A DNA stretch of 64,000 nucleotides from Microglena sp. YARC (Eukaryota; Chlorophyta; Chlorophyceae; Chlamydomonadales; Chlamydomonadaceae). Under the pieces are notes generated by a model that was not told the DNA's origin, ran no database searches, and saw nothing but the letters and a program-made list of their open reading frames with translations. This document shows positions 53,581 through 64,000 of the stretch, piece by piece. Numbering within the stretch: position 1 is the first letter of the stretch; each line of letters begins with the position of its first letter. Where the stretch lies: NCBI GenBank assembly GCA_022414725.1, contig CM039464.1:26004327-26068326 (forward strand). Direction: 5' to 3'. The position numbers were made by a program, and so were the translations under genes.

Positions 53581-54232
53581 ATCAGATCTAGATCTTGTAC
53601 TGTCTCTCGTCTTCATTCTGTTTTTACCTGCCAGACCAGTCTTTTAGGTTTTCGCTTTGCTTCCAGTTGTCTTTCTTCTTTTCTGGTTGCCTCCCTGCTA
53701 TTTGGCTTGTTTGTTTGCAGTTTCTACCCTAGTTTGCTTCGCTTAGTTCAGTTTCCACCTTAGTTGCCTCTCTTAGTTTCTCCTCAGTTGCCTCCTTTTC
53801 CCCCCCCCCCCCCCCCCCCCCGCCTCGTCACGCGTCCCCCTTTTTGCTCTTAGTTTCTTGTAGTTTTCCTTTTAGTCCTCCTTAGTTTGCCTCTCCTCTT
53901 TCAGTCTTTTCTGATCCGGTTGGGGATGTTAGAGGTTGCAATGTTTTGGCCCCCCCCCTTCATAGGTCTTTTTTCTTAGTAGGTTCCTAGCCCTTCTCTT
54001 GGGCTTCCTTTTTTTTTGCTTCGGTGCCTCTTGTTTGTTGTCTTCTGTTCCGTTCCTCCTTTGTCCTTACGTCCACCCAGTGTGTCCGTTCCCTTAGCTG
54101 ATCCCTTTTGCCGTTGCATTGTCTTTTTCTTTCAGGTCTTTTCTCCTTGGTTCACAAAGGGCTAGGTTTTAGCAGGTTGCGCCTTTTCCTGGTTCCCCCC
54201 TTTTGCTAATAAAAAAAAAAAAACAAAAAAAA

Positions 54233-57200
54233 CCCCAGCTCAAGTCCTCCTATCTCCGCCGGCCCCTTCCCCTCGCAGACCATCGTCCAACCCCGACCCA
54301 TATCTGATGCAGCAGTGCTGCTGGTTGCTGCCGCCATCTCAGGGCAAAACCAGACTCCTCCTGCCGCATCCCTGTCCCCTTCCTTTTCACCTCCCTCCCT
54401 TTACCTGTCCTCCCTCTCCTCCAGCCACTGGCCACCGACGTTCCCTTCCATCACCCCTTCCCTTACTCTCTTCTCTCCGCCATCACCACACCCTCTCCCC
54501 AGCCACCAGCGAATCTGGACTCTCTATCAACCACCCAGCATGACTCCGCATTTGCTGCCCCATTTGTCTCAACCCCTTGGACACGAGCCCCCTTATTGGA
54601 CACTTGTGCGCACTCCTTCCACTTCACATGGCATGACGGGGACAAAATCTTTTGGTACTTTTTTTTTCCCCCAACTACTCAGTGGGGACACCCTCTTTGT
54701 CCCAAGCTATGCAGGGCGACTGCAGCCAGCCCCCTTCCGACTTTGGATCCAACCTATTATGATACTGACATCGTGCAACGATTGCTCACCTCATCAACAA
54801 CGAGCTGCACCTCATCAACAAACGAGCTCACCTCCCTCCCGACTGCTGTCCCAAGGACCTTGACTTCATCTCTTCTCTCTGGCAGACCTAGCGGCGATGC
54901 TGTCCTCCTTCCGTGAACTTCCACTCCCAAATGGAAGCTCATTGTTCCCGCTGGGGCCCCTGCTGGTCCCTTTGCAGAGGGGCCAGATATTCCCTCACTG
55001 AGAGGGCCGTCTTTGGGAGGTCTGGCCCTCTGGACGGTTACACCCTCTCACCCTTCCTGCCCTTCCCCCCAAGGACACCCCCCAAGCTGCCCCTCATCAC
55101 CGCTACGCAAGAAACTCGAGAAGCATGGTTACGGGCAGACTTTGATGGAGCAGCTGATCCAGCAAGGGCCTCCCTCCCACGAGGCAAGAGCTCTTGAACC
55201 ATGGCTGGTTGGTCTTTGGGCCTCCCAACTGGGACCCAAAACATGGAGGTCAGTCACCTCCCATGATGATTACTGAGGTGAAACCTTCTTTGAACATTTC
55301 GTGCGCCAACACGGCAGGCCCTTCCCTTTCATCAATCATAATCACTGCATACAAAGCCCAAGCTCCCACCATTTTGTGCCAGGTTTTCCGAGACCGTGTG
55401 CTTGGCCAGGCTGTGAGAGCGATTCTACCCCCTTCCACCTTTGGACACTCACGCCTAGCACTACCTGACCTGCAAAGAGTGCCTCCGTAGGTTTGAATCC
55501 CGATGATTGCCTCAGCAAACAGATGAGAGCGCTCGTTGTCACCCCTATTCCAGTCCCCTCCCCTGAAGACCTCCCACAAAACGCTTGGGTGGACTGTACA
55601 ACGTGTCCGACTCGGCCCTCCCGTCCAGGCCCAGCAGAGAGAACTGCTCAAACACCAGGACTAACCTTCAAGTCTCCCTCCCTACTGTGCAGGGCTTTTC
55701 GCATCAGGACTGTGGGTACGCCTTGCTGACAAGACTCTCCACCGTCTTATACCAATCACTTGCCGGGAGCTTGCTTTCATGGCACCCTGGGCTGCAATGC
55801 CGTTCCTTGCTCATGTACAAAGAGGACGCTTCCAACGGTGTCAACCACACCAGACGACCCCCCTCCATTAGTCTGCTCCAGCCCTGCTGCTTGCAGCCTG
55901 CACACTACTGACACAATGTTCTCACGCTCTCCTTGGAATGCCCCTGATTCTGCCCCTGTCATAGACTGGCTCCTTTCCACTTGGGAGAACTCTCACGGTG
56001 GGCAGCGCCTTCCTCGTTGCCCCTTACTTCCTCCCGTTGGTGACGACATCACCCTTTGGCCCGGGACACCCCCTCCTCCCTCTACCTAAGGTTGGTCCTT
56101 CCTGCGTATAACCACCTTGGGCGCGATTTGGCAGGTCCGTTCGTCCCGGCTGACAGGACTGCGACCATTCTGAGCCCCTTCACCACAAGGCTATCTGCCT
56201 CTGCCCTGCCACCACTCACCAATCCATCGCCAGGGACTGGATGCGCACCCAACGGACATCTTCGACACCTTGATAATGGCGCCTTCTGTCAAGATTGGTG
56301 GCGGTGAGCTAGATTGCTCTCTCACAGTGATTCCTTGAAGCTTTATGGGCCACCCCCCCGATATTTTGCACCATGATTGGGTCACTTCCCCGGTGACCAG
56401 GAGCCTGATACCCGCACCATGGAAATGACATCCCCATGGCCTCAGGCTCCCTACAGATGCCAGAATCCAATCCCAGACACAGCCCAAGAGGGCCCCCTAT
56501 TCTAGGACCCTGATCTAGACCCTGACCCAGATCCAGCCATTACCCGGATCTAGACCTTGTCTTACTAGACCCTTACCAGACCCAGGGCCCCATTCCCGAC
56601 TCTAGACCCTGCTTCTAGACCCTGACCTACGTCCAGCCCAAGCCCCAGCTCTGGGCCCCTCCGATCTTACCCTGACCTAGTTCCAGCCCAAGCCCAGATC
56701 AAGATCCCTGCCCCAGATCAGATCAGGTTCCAGATTTGGACACAGCACTCGACAACGTTCCAGATCTGGGGCTAGATCCTGGACCAAGATCTTTCTTAGA
56801 GGTTATCATTCGGCGCTAAGATCCAGATCAGATCTAGATCTTGATACTGCTCTGTCTTCATTCCTGTGCTTTTACCTGCCCAGACCAGTCTTTTAGGTTT
56901 TTCGCTTTGCTTCCAGTTGTCTTTCTTCTTTTCTGGTTGCCTCCCTGCTTTTGGCTATGTTTTTGCAGTTTCTCCCTTAGTTTGGCTTCCCCTAGTTCAG
57001 TTTCCACCCTTAGTGCCTCCTTAGTTTTCCCCCTCAGTTGCCTCCTTGGCCCCCCCCCCCCTCCCCTCCCCCCTTTTTTTCTCGTTAGTTTCTTGCATAG
57101 TTTTTCCTTTTGTCCTCCTTAGGTTTGCATCTCCTCTTCAGTCTTCTTGCTCCGGTGCACGGATAGAGGTTGGCATGTTATGGCCCCCCCCTTCATAGGT

Positions 57201-57451
57201 TCTTTTCTTATAGTCCTAGCCACTTTCTTTGGGCTTCCTTTTTTTGTTTCTTCCTGCCTCTCTCTGGTTGTTTTGTCTTCTGTTCCCGTCTCCTTTGTCC
57301 TTTTATGCGGCCAGGTGGTGTCGTCCCTAGCTGTCCCTTAGCCGTTCTTGTCTTTTTCTGGTCTTTTTCCTTTGGTCACAAAGGTCTAGGTTATACAATT
57401 GCGCTTATTCCTGGTTCCCCCCTTTGTAAAAAAAAAAAAAAAAAAAAAAAA
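54233..57451 (+). mobile_element. F-A composite unit 2 (about 3.2 kb)
   Basis: Same order as unit 1: F (54233-54780), joint, A ORF2 C-terminal third with the knuckle near 55875-55940, Asp-Pro-Leu repeats (56450-56720), poly(C) (57053-57062), 3'UTR, hairpin and poly(A) (57428-57451). An inserted TTTTTTTCCCCC stretch near 54660 is absent from unit 1. All frames are broken. Confidence 0.75.
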
Positions 57452-57884
57452 GATGTAGTTGTAATCTAATGGTGGTTGTTTACTTCTTGATGGGCAGATG
57501 CTGGTACAGAAGCGTAGAAGGGAGTTGATGACTGAAGAAAGTATGCTTGAGATTGCTGCTGTTCTTGGTGCTTGTAGCTGCGCATAGATCTAATTCTGCA
57601 CCTGGGATGTGGAATTGAGCTGCCTGTGGAGTCTGAAGTGAGTATAAACTTTAGCTTCAGTCTGTCATGTCCCTCGGTCTTTTGTCCCCTAGTCTTTTCG
57701 TTTTTTTTCTTCGGATCTTTTGTCTTAGCGGACTTTTGGTCCATGTCCTCTAGTCTTCTTCATTTGTTTTTTCTTCCTCGGTCACATAGGGCTAGGTTTT
57801 ATTCAGTGTTCCCCTTTCCTGGGTATCCTCCTATGTTAAAAAAAAAAAAAACTGAAGAGGGGGGGTCGTAGGTGAAGTTCCTTT
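57452..57884 (-). mobile_element. Family D fragment with a B tail inserted
   Basis: D on minus (57452-57662 and 57851-57884) matches 22370-22590. It is split by a B 3' tail on + (57663-57850) with hairpin ACATAGGG/CCTATGT and poly(A). Confidence 0.65.
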
Positions 57885-58250
57885 TTTTCTTTTTTTTTAC
57901 ATAGGGAGTGAACCAGGAAGGGAAATCTGATTAAAACCTAGGCCCTATGTGACGGAGGAGGAAAACAAAAGAAGAAGACTAAGGATATGGGACCAAAGTC
58001 TGCTAAGAAAATGATCGAAGACAAAAGACGAAAAGACATAGGGGACAAAACAGAACGAGGGACACAAACTAATTACCTAGGAGGTTACAAAGGACAAAGG
58101 GCATTCCGAGCACACCCCACCTCTAAAGCAACACTGTTCCCCCCAACAACAAAAAACACCACTGCTAAACCTCCAGGAAGCAACACCAGAAAAAGAAGGA
58201 AAGGCAAGCATCCAAGGTCTGCTGATCTAAGATTAAAAGACTTGCCAGGG
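57885..58250 (-). mobile_element. Family B 3' end, truncated
   Basis: Poly(T), the B hairpin, the CT-rich region (seen as GACAAAAGACGAAAAG) and the start of a module, ending at 'gccaggg'. It borders the D unit on +. Confidence 0.75.
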
Positions 58251-60664
58251 CGTACGGCATGCACTTGGGCGGCTTTTTCACTCCTTCTTGGCCAATCTCA
58301 ACTTCGACAGCCTTTCCTCTCCTCTTCCCTCTATTACGTTTCTGTGTGTCTTGTGCTCGGTTCTTGAAGCCTCTCAAGGAGACAGCTCTGCCTATACCTT
58401 TTTCTTTTGATCGAGGCTCGTTTTTTACGAAACTGCTCGGTCAACACCTTTCCCTCAGCTTGTTAGCCTCTGGCCATCTTCCAGCACCTTTACAGCACCT
58501 TCCATTTTCTCAACCTCCGATCTTTTTCAGCCTCCGCAGTCTTTCGCGCAGCTTCTTTGAGCTTCGCCAACCACCATCAATTCTGTTGCGGGGCGTTTGC
58601 GGCATGACTGGACGGACCTTTTCAACTTCTCTTGGCCGACCTCAACTTAGACAGCCTTTTCTCACTCTTTCCCTCAATCGTATAGTGTTCTTTGTGCTCG
58701 TCTTGAAGCTCTCAAGCCGCTTCAGTGTGCGAATTTCCCTCCTTGATACTCTCTGCTTCCCCCTTCAAGCCCTGCAATAGCAGCAGTGTCTCAGCCAGCC
58801 TTGGTCTGACACTCGAGTTTCCCAACACTTCAGCCCTTCCTTCTATGGTTCGGCAGATGTCTGCGTTGCCTCCGCGCCTTTGGTATACTTCTCCCAGCCC
58901 CTTTCATCTATTCCGGCCTCTTCTGTTCCGTCTCTCTGACAGCCCCATGCAGCTTCCCCCAATGCGCTCAATACATTGGCTAGAAGATTCGCCAATGGGA
59001 CCACTGATGTGCGAGACATTCCCCCAGACTCAATTACAGCAAGCCCCATGGTATGACCATGCTCCAAAGTCTCGCACATCCTTCCATGCCGCACACTTCT
59101 TACTGGAAGTAGGTAAAGCAGCAGTTATAGCCCCAAGAGCTGCCAGCCTTTCTCACCTTCCCTCGCTACAGTACTTCACCCCCCTTCTCCATGGTATGCC
59201 GCCAATGGGGCGATAGGGGTTCCCAGGCAAAGCTTATTGTGCATCGTCCTTGCAACCCACTGGCCGATATATACGCTGAACCTTTCCAGCGGCTATCTCA
59301 CTTCTGGCAACTTCACTGTGCGAGTGGGCGACAGACGAACAGATCCTCATCCCCTATCCTCTGCTCCTCCCCTCTCCCCTCTTCACACCGCCGCCGTTCA
59401 ATTCTTCAACGTACCGCTCCACAATTTTTTTTTTTGTTGGCCTTCCGAGGCCATCCTCTTAGCGGCCGGCTACAAGACAATTCCTGCCCACTTTTCCAAC
59501 TTCCCCCTTGCCTCCGTCCCGGGGGCAGATCATTATCCTTCCGCTTACAGTCTTGGGCGTGAAACGCCAATGCTGCCGTCTTCATCAGTGGATATCCATC
59601 CCACCCACAGAAACCCCTTCCTCCCCGCCTTGCCACCCTTTCTCCCCTCCCTCTCCCTCCTGGTAGACCCCCCTTCAGACCTTCTTGGATCAGATCCTCC
59701 TTTCTTTCCCCCTCCCCTCCCATTCTGCTCGTTCCCACCTCTTCCACCCACATCCCCTCTCACTTCTTTCCAGGTGCCCTTCTGCTTCTTACCCTCCCTT
59801 TATTCCCCTCCTCCTTCCTCCTACCTTCCCCCTCCCTTCTTCCCTTCTTCCAACATGGAACACATCGGGCCCCAGACCTATGGTACCCCTCCATTCTCTC
59901 CATTACCCCTGTTCCTCCCACCGTCCAGTCCACAGCACTCTTCACCACCACCCTCCTTCTAAACATGGTCCACCACACCATCCCCCTCTTCCCAACAGCC
60001 CCTACATGTTCCCTCTACTGAGGCACTCCTCCATGCCGGTTCCCTCAGAAGTCGCCCAGGTTACATTTTTTTTCAAGCCGTCCTGTCGGAGACACACACA
60101 ACCCAGTGCTTCAGAGCCCCCATCGACAGCACCGCCAACACTGAGCCAGGAACTTAAACCGTACCCCCTTCTTTCAGATGAAGTTACATTGTTTCATGTC
60201 CACTTCAGATCACAGCAGCTCGATTTCCACAATCACCCAGGTGCAGAATTAATCTAGCCGTCAGCTAAGCACCATAAGCCAGGCACACTTCTCAAGCAAC
60301 TCTTCAGCATCAGCTCCTTCTCACGCTTCTGTACAGCATCTGCCCATCAGAGCGAACAACCACCATTAGATTCACAACTAAACAATTCAGTTGCACCTTC
60401 CACTCCAAGATCTGTTCGGCTTCAGCAATACCAACATCAGCAGCCTCCAGCCCTCAGCTACAGCCACACGCCTCAGCGCCACAGCCTCAGCCTCAGCGTC
60501 CAAGCATCAGCATCAGCGATCAGTATCAGCATCTAGTATCAGCTCACAGCCTCTCAGCCTCGGCATCAGCAGCCTCAGCCGTCAGCCTCAGTCTCTAGCC
60601 TCAGGAGTCAGCATGCAACATTTAGCATCTGTATTATTCTAGCATCAGCTCCAGCTCCCCAGCC
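58251..60664 (+). mobile_element. Family D unit, fullest copy
   Basis: The unit starts with two head repeats about 345 bp apart (58256 and 58601, each GCATG..GGACGG/GGGCGG then CTTTTTCA). A coding-like part (58730-59500), a Pro/Ser-rich part (59500-60050) and a CAG-rich end (60400-60664) follow. It then joins the poly(T) of an inverted A, the same joint as at 22068. No known protein domain was found. Best guess: a LINE ORF1-like or non-autonomous unit. Confidence 0.55.
58730..59962 (+). pseudogene. D coding-like region, frames broken
   Basis: Frames carry fragments shared with the minus copy: LILSASPFKPCNSSSV, MCETFPQTQLQQAPW, AASLSHLPSL, SGNFTVRVG and AGYKTIPAHFSNFPL. A Pro/Ser/Phe-rich stretch follows to 59962. 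The order of fragments is the same in both copies, which supports a former protein of several hundred residues. No catalytic residues are seen. Confidence 0.35.
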
Positions 60665-61919
60665 TTTTTTTTGTTTTTTTTTTTACAAGGGGGAACCAGA
60701 AAAGGCATCACGCAACTGGATAAAACCATAGCCCTTTGTGACCAAGGAAAGAAAAGACCAAAAGAAAAAAGACCAAGAACGGCTAAGGCGACAGCTAAGC
60801 GGACGGACACCACTCTGGCCGACGTAAGGAACAAAGAGCAGGACTGAACAGAAAGACAAACAAACAGAGAGGCAAGAAGAAGCCATAAAAACAGGATGCC
60901 CCAAAGAGACGGCTAGTACTACTCAAGAAAAAAGACTATGAAGGGGGGGCCATAACAATGCAACTCTAACCGTACGGAGTCAGAAGACGGAAAGAGGAGA
61001 TGCAAAACTAAGGAGTACTAAAAGGAAAACTATGCGAGAAACTAAGAGAAAAAAGGGGGGAAGGGGGGGGGGGGGTGGGACTAAGAGGCAACCTGAGGGG
61101 GAACTAAGGAGGCAACTAAAGGGATGGAATCTGAACTAGGGGGAAGCAAACTAAGGGAGAAACTGCCAAAAACAAAGCCAAAAGTGGTAGTCAACCAGAA
61201 AAGAGAAAGACAATCTGAGAAGCCCCAAAGCGAAGAAACCCTAAAAGAACTGGGTCGGGCAGGTTACTAACAGGAATGAAGACGAGGACAATATCCAAGA
61301 TCTAGATCTTGATCTGATCTTAGCGCAGATCTGCGACCTTGATCTTTGGTCCAGAATAGCCGTTAGATCAGGAACGTTGGTCGTGTAGCTGTGTGCCAAA
61401 TCTGGAACCTGATCCTGACTGGGCAGCAGTCTTGATCTTGGGCGTTGGGCTGGATCTAGGTCCCAGGCGTCAGATCCGGGGCCTAAGAGCTGGGCTGGGC
61501 TGGACCTGAAGTCAGGGTCTAGATCAGGGTCTAGAGTCGGGAATGGCGGGGTTCTGGGTTCAGGGTCTAGATGCAAAGGTTCAGATCCGGGTAAAAAAAA
61601 AAAAAGAAAAAAAAAAAGGTCTGTCGGGCCTGGGACTGAACGGGACCTGCCATATCGCGGCCTAGGTGTTATACGCAGAGGGACCACAACCTTAGGGTAG
61701 AGGAGGAGGGGGTGTTCCCGGGCCTAAAGGGGATGTCGTCAACCGAGGAGGAAAGAAGGCAACGGAGGAAGGCGCTGCCCACCGGGGGATGGAGGGGTTC
61801 TCCCCAGTGGAAGGAGGCCAGGTCATATGACGGGGCAGAATCAGGGGCATCAAACAAAGAAAGCGTGAGACATTGTTTCAGCAGTGTGCAGCTGCAAGCA
61901 GTTCAGGGTGGAGCAGGGA

Positions 61920-63480
61920 CTATGAGGGGGGGTCGTCTTGGTTGACCCGTTGGAGGTCCTCTGTCACATGAGCAAGGAACGCATTGCAGCCCAGGGCCAT
62001 GAAGCAAAGCTCGGCAATGATGGTATAAGGACGGTGGAGAGTCTTGTCAGCGAGGCGTACCCACACCTGCCAAAAAGCCTGCAACGTAGAGGAGGGAGGA
62101 CTTGAGGTTCGTTCTTGTCTTTCGAGATTCTCCCGCTGGCCTGGACGGGAGGGGCGGACCACGTTGTAAAGTCCACCCAAGCGTTCTGTGGGAGGTCTTC
62201 AGGGGGGGACTGGAATAGGTGACAACGAGCGCTCTCTCTGTTGCTGAGCAATACCATCGGGATTCAAAGACCACGGGAGGCCTCGCAGGTCAGGGTTAGT
62301 GCTAGGGTGGAGCTGTCAAGGTGGAGCGGGTGGTAGAATGCTCCACAGCCTGGGCCAAGCAGCACGTTCCTCGTCTTAACCTGGACAAAATATGGTGGGA
62401 AACTGGGGCTTTGTTGCATGATTAATGTTGGTGAAGAAGGGCCTGCCGTTGCTTGGCGCACAGAGAGTTTCAGAAGGTTCACTCATGTTTATCATCATGG
62501 AGGTTGAGAACCCCATGTTGTTGGGTCAGTTGGAGGTCCTCCCAAAGACCAACCGCCAATGGGTTTCCAAGAAGCTCTTGCCTCTGGTGGGGCGGGAGGT
62601 TCTTGCTGGATCAGCTCTCCTCAAAGTCTGCCCGTAACCATGCTCCTCGAGGTTCTTGTGTTAGGGTGATTGAGGGCCAGGCTTGCGGGGTGTCCATTGG
62701 GGAAGGGCAGGAAGAGTGAGAGGGTGTAACCGGCCAGCTAGGGCCAGACCTCCCAAAGACGGCCCCCTCTCCAGTGCCAGGGGATTCTGCCCCTCTGCCC
62801 AGGGGACCAGCAGGGGCCACCAGCGGAAAGAAGGCTTCCATTGGGAGGTGGAAGTTCAGGAGAGGACAGCATCCCGCCAGGGGCTCTGGCAGAGAGGACG
62901 AGATGAAGTCAACGTTTTGGACAGCAACGGGAGGGCGAGGTGAAGCTCGTTGTTGATGAGCTGTCGCGGATGGTCTGAGACGGTGCACGAGACGAGCTAG
63001 AGTGCTTGGAGTGAGAGCACTTGGTTTGAAGTGATGGGCATGGACCGGAAAAGAGTGGGTTGTTGTTAAGGTGGTTTCCAGAAGGCTGGATTTGGGGGCA
63101 CTGCATGGGACGGAGCGATAATTCTACGAATGTTCAGGCAGCAGAGAAGCCTCTGCACTTTCCCGGGCCAAGTTAGTGGTGATTGAGGCGATGTCCACAG
63201 AAGACGGGGCGGTACCAGGGCATGGTATCCACTTGGCTGACCATGGCAGGAAGGCGCACAGCCCGAGAAATCTCGTGACGGCTAAGAGCCTGGCGCCAGG
63301 GGTGACCTGATGTAACTGTAAGAGAGCCATGTGGGCTCTTGGCTCAGGCATAGAGCCTACGTGGCGAAAGCAAGATGAGGTACAGCAAAGCCCTCCTCCG
63401 ATTGAAAAGGAAAGGACGACTCCAGTCCCGAAGCGGGGGAGTGTGCGCGGGACGTGGTGATTCCTCTCCATGCCAGGCTA
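61920..63480 (-). pseudogene. LINE A ORF2 C-terminal half, broken
   Basis: Readable blocks include LTLTCEASR, NLLKLSVRQATAG, WLRADFEES and FRHVGSMPEPRAHMALLQLH (with frameshifts), all matching A1 2290-3780. No RT active site is included. Errors are moderately frequent. Confidence 0.7.
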
Positions 63481-63500
63481 GAGGTTGCAGACCAAAGGCA

Positions 63501-63607
63501 TTTTTTTTATTTTTTTTTTTTACATAGTAGGAACCAGGAAAGGGAACATCTGATTAAAACCTAGCCCTATGTGCGAGGAAGAAAAAAAAACCAAAGAAAG
63601 AAGATTG
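63501..63607 (-). mobile_element. Family B tail in LINE A
   Basis: Interrupted poly(T), a decayed B hairpin and about 50 bp of B 3' region lie between 'accaaaggca' and 'gaagattggg'. A B tail sits at the corresponding A position near 19195 on +. Confidence 0.7.
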
Positions 63608-63717
63608 GGCAAACACTGCTGGCGGAGAGGCGCTGGTTGTGATGCATAAGTTAGCCTGAAGATGAACTTGGAAGCCAAGATTGCATAGCAACACGCGCCC
63701 TTCAACATAACATTGAA

Positions 63718-64000
63718 TTTTTTTTTTTTTTTTTTTTTTTTTACAAAGGGGGGAACCAGGAAAAGGCGCAACTGCATAAAAAACTAGCCCTTTGTGACCA
63801 AGGAGAAAAGACCAAAGAAAAAAGACAAGAACAGCTAGGGACCAGCTAAGGGACGGACCACCACTTGAGGCACGTTTTAAGCGGACGAAAGTGGACGGAA
63901 CAAAGACAAAAACTCAGAGGGGCTAGACTGCTAAAGAAAAAAGACCATGAAGGGTGGGGGCCAATAACATTTTTTTTTTTTTTACCAAAGGGGGGAACAG
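63718..64000 (-). mobile_element. Two stacked inverted LINE A tails at window end
   Basis: Poly(T) and the A tail run from 63718 to about 63969. A second poly(T) and hairpin start at 63970-64000, cut by the window end. This mirrors the two stacked tails at 18435-18999. Confidence 0.75.

Larger units (their letters stand above)
51010..54232 (+). mobile_element. F-A composite unit 1 (about 3.2 kb)
   Basis: The unit has head F (51010 to about 51535), a 20 bp repeat joint, then LINE A from the 'ctcatcaacaacgagctcacc' point (A1 2753) through the knuckle region, Asp-Pro-Leu repeats, 3'UTR, hairpin and poly(A). It is followed head to tail by unit 2. The F start point and the poly(A) interruption are the same in both, so the pair arose by tandem duplication. 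Confidence 0.75.
60665..63717 (-). mobile_element. LINE A copy, inverted partner of 19000-22068
   Basis: On minus: poly(A), hairpin, 3'UTR, Asp-Pro-Leu repeats, a T tract (61592-61617 as A on +) replacing the C-terminal region, then the knuckle region (about 61860-61930) and ORF2 back to 63500. A B tail is inserted at 63501-63607, with more ORF2 to 63717. The T tract, B insertion and D joint all match 19000-22068. Confidence 0.8.

Noticed and set aside
1..64000. Bacterial-type operons, ribosome binding sites or rRNA genes
   Set aside because: None seen. Poly(A)-tailed retroelements, splice-like sites and the satellite content indicate a eukaryotic nuclear genome.

Overview
The window is a eukaryotic, repeat-dominated stretch with almost no intact genes. 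Nearly everything from 1 to 39.96 kb and from 48.1 to 64 kb consists of nested, truncated and inverted copies of poly(A)-tailed retroelements. One family (called A here) is an L1-like LINE with an APE-type endonuclease, a reverse transcriptase (RT) and a C-terminal CCHC zinc knuckle. There are also a Ty1/copia RNase H and LTR fragment, a decayed LTR-like element and CCCTAAA-type motifs. A nuclear genome of the green lineage (an alga or other plant) fits best, but this is an inference and no species can be named. Small indels break nearly every frame, homopolymers vary in length, and a run of exactly 1000 N (24062-25061) marks a scaffold gap, so part of the apparent decay may be consensus error.

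Families, with names coined here. A: LINE, ORF2 followed by a CT-rich 3'UTR and poly(A). B: a noncoding-looking element with repeated 5' monomers and internal modules, whose last ~55 bp are homologous to the A tail. C: a short element of about 560 bp with hairpins at both ends. D: about 2.4 kb, Pro/Ser/Gln-rich, possibly an ORF1-like unit. E: an AT-ended poly(A) tail. F: a CT-rich head that is fused to the 3' half of A in a tandem array.

Layout. 1-5.33 kb: A copies on + with a C insertion. 5.34-7.28: B on -. 7.28-7.98: copia RNase H, LTR start and a tRNA-like 3' half. 7.98-13.17: A on -, forming a large inverted pair with the first copy. 13.17-15.73: B, E, F and A tails. 15.73-22.07: degraded A with B and C tails. 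22.07-24.06: D on -. Gap. 25.06-37.66: A copies, containing a B copy that itself contains a ~5 kb LTR-like element. 37.74-39.96: B with B and C nested inside. 40-47.7: the only stretch free of A and B copies, with putative exons between minisatellites and (CCAT)n/poly(C) arrays. 48.1-50.1: degraded B and A tails. 50.1-57.45: tandem 3.2 kb F-A units. 57.45-64: D, B and A, which repeat the 18.4-24.1 kb block in inverted order.

How the parts work together. The A and B tails fold into the same two-helix hairpin, and the outer helix carries a compensatory base-pair change between the families. This suggests that the RT encoded by A recognises both tails and mobilises B in trans. The habit of inserting into itself, the tandem 3.2 kb units and the inverted blocks resemble the Zepp/ZeppL LINE clusters known from green-algal centromeres, so the window may be centromeric or pericentromeric. 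That is a hypothesis.
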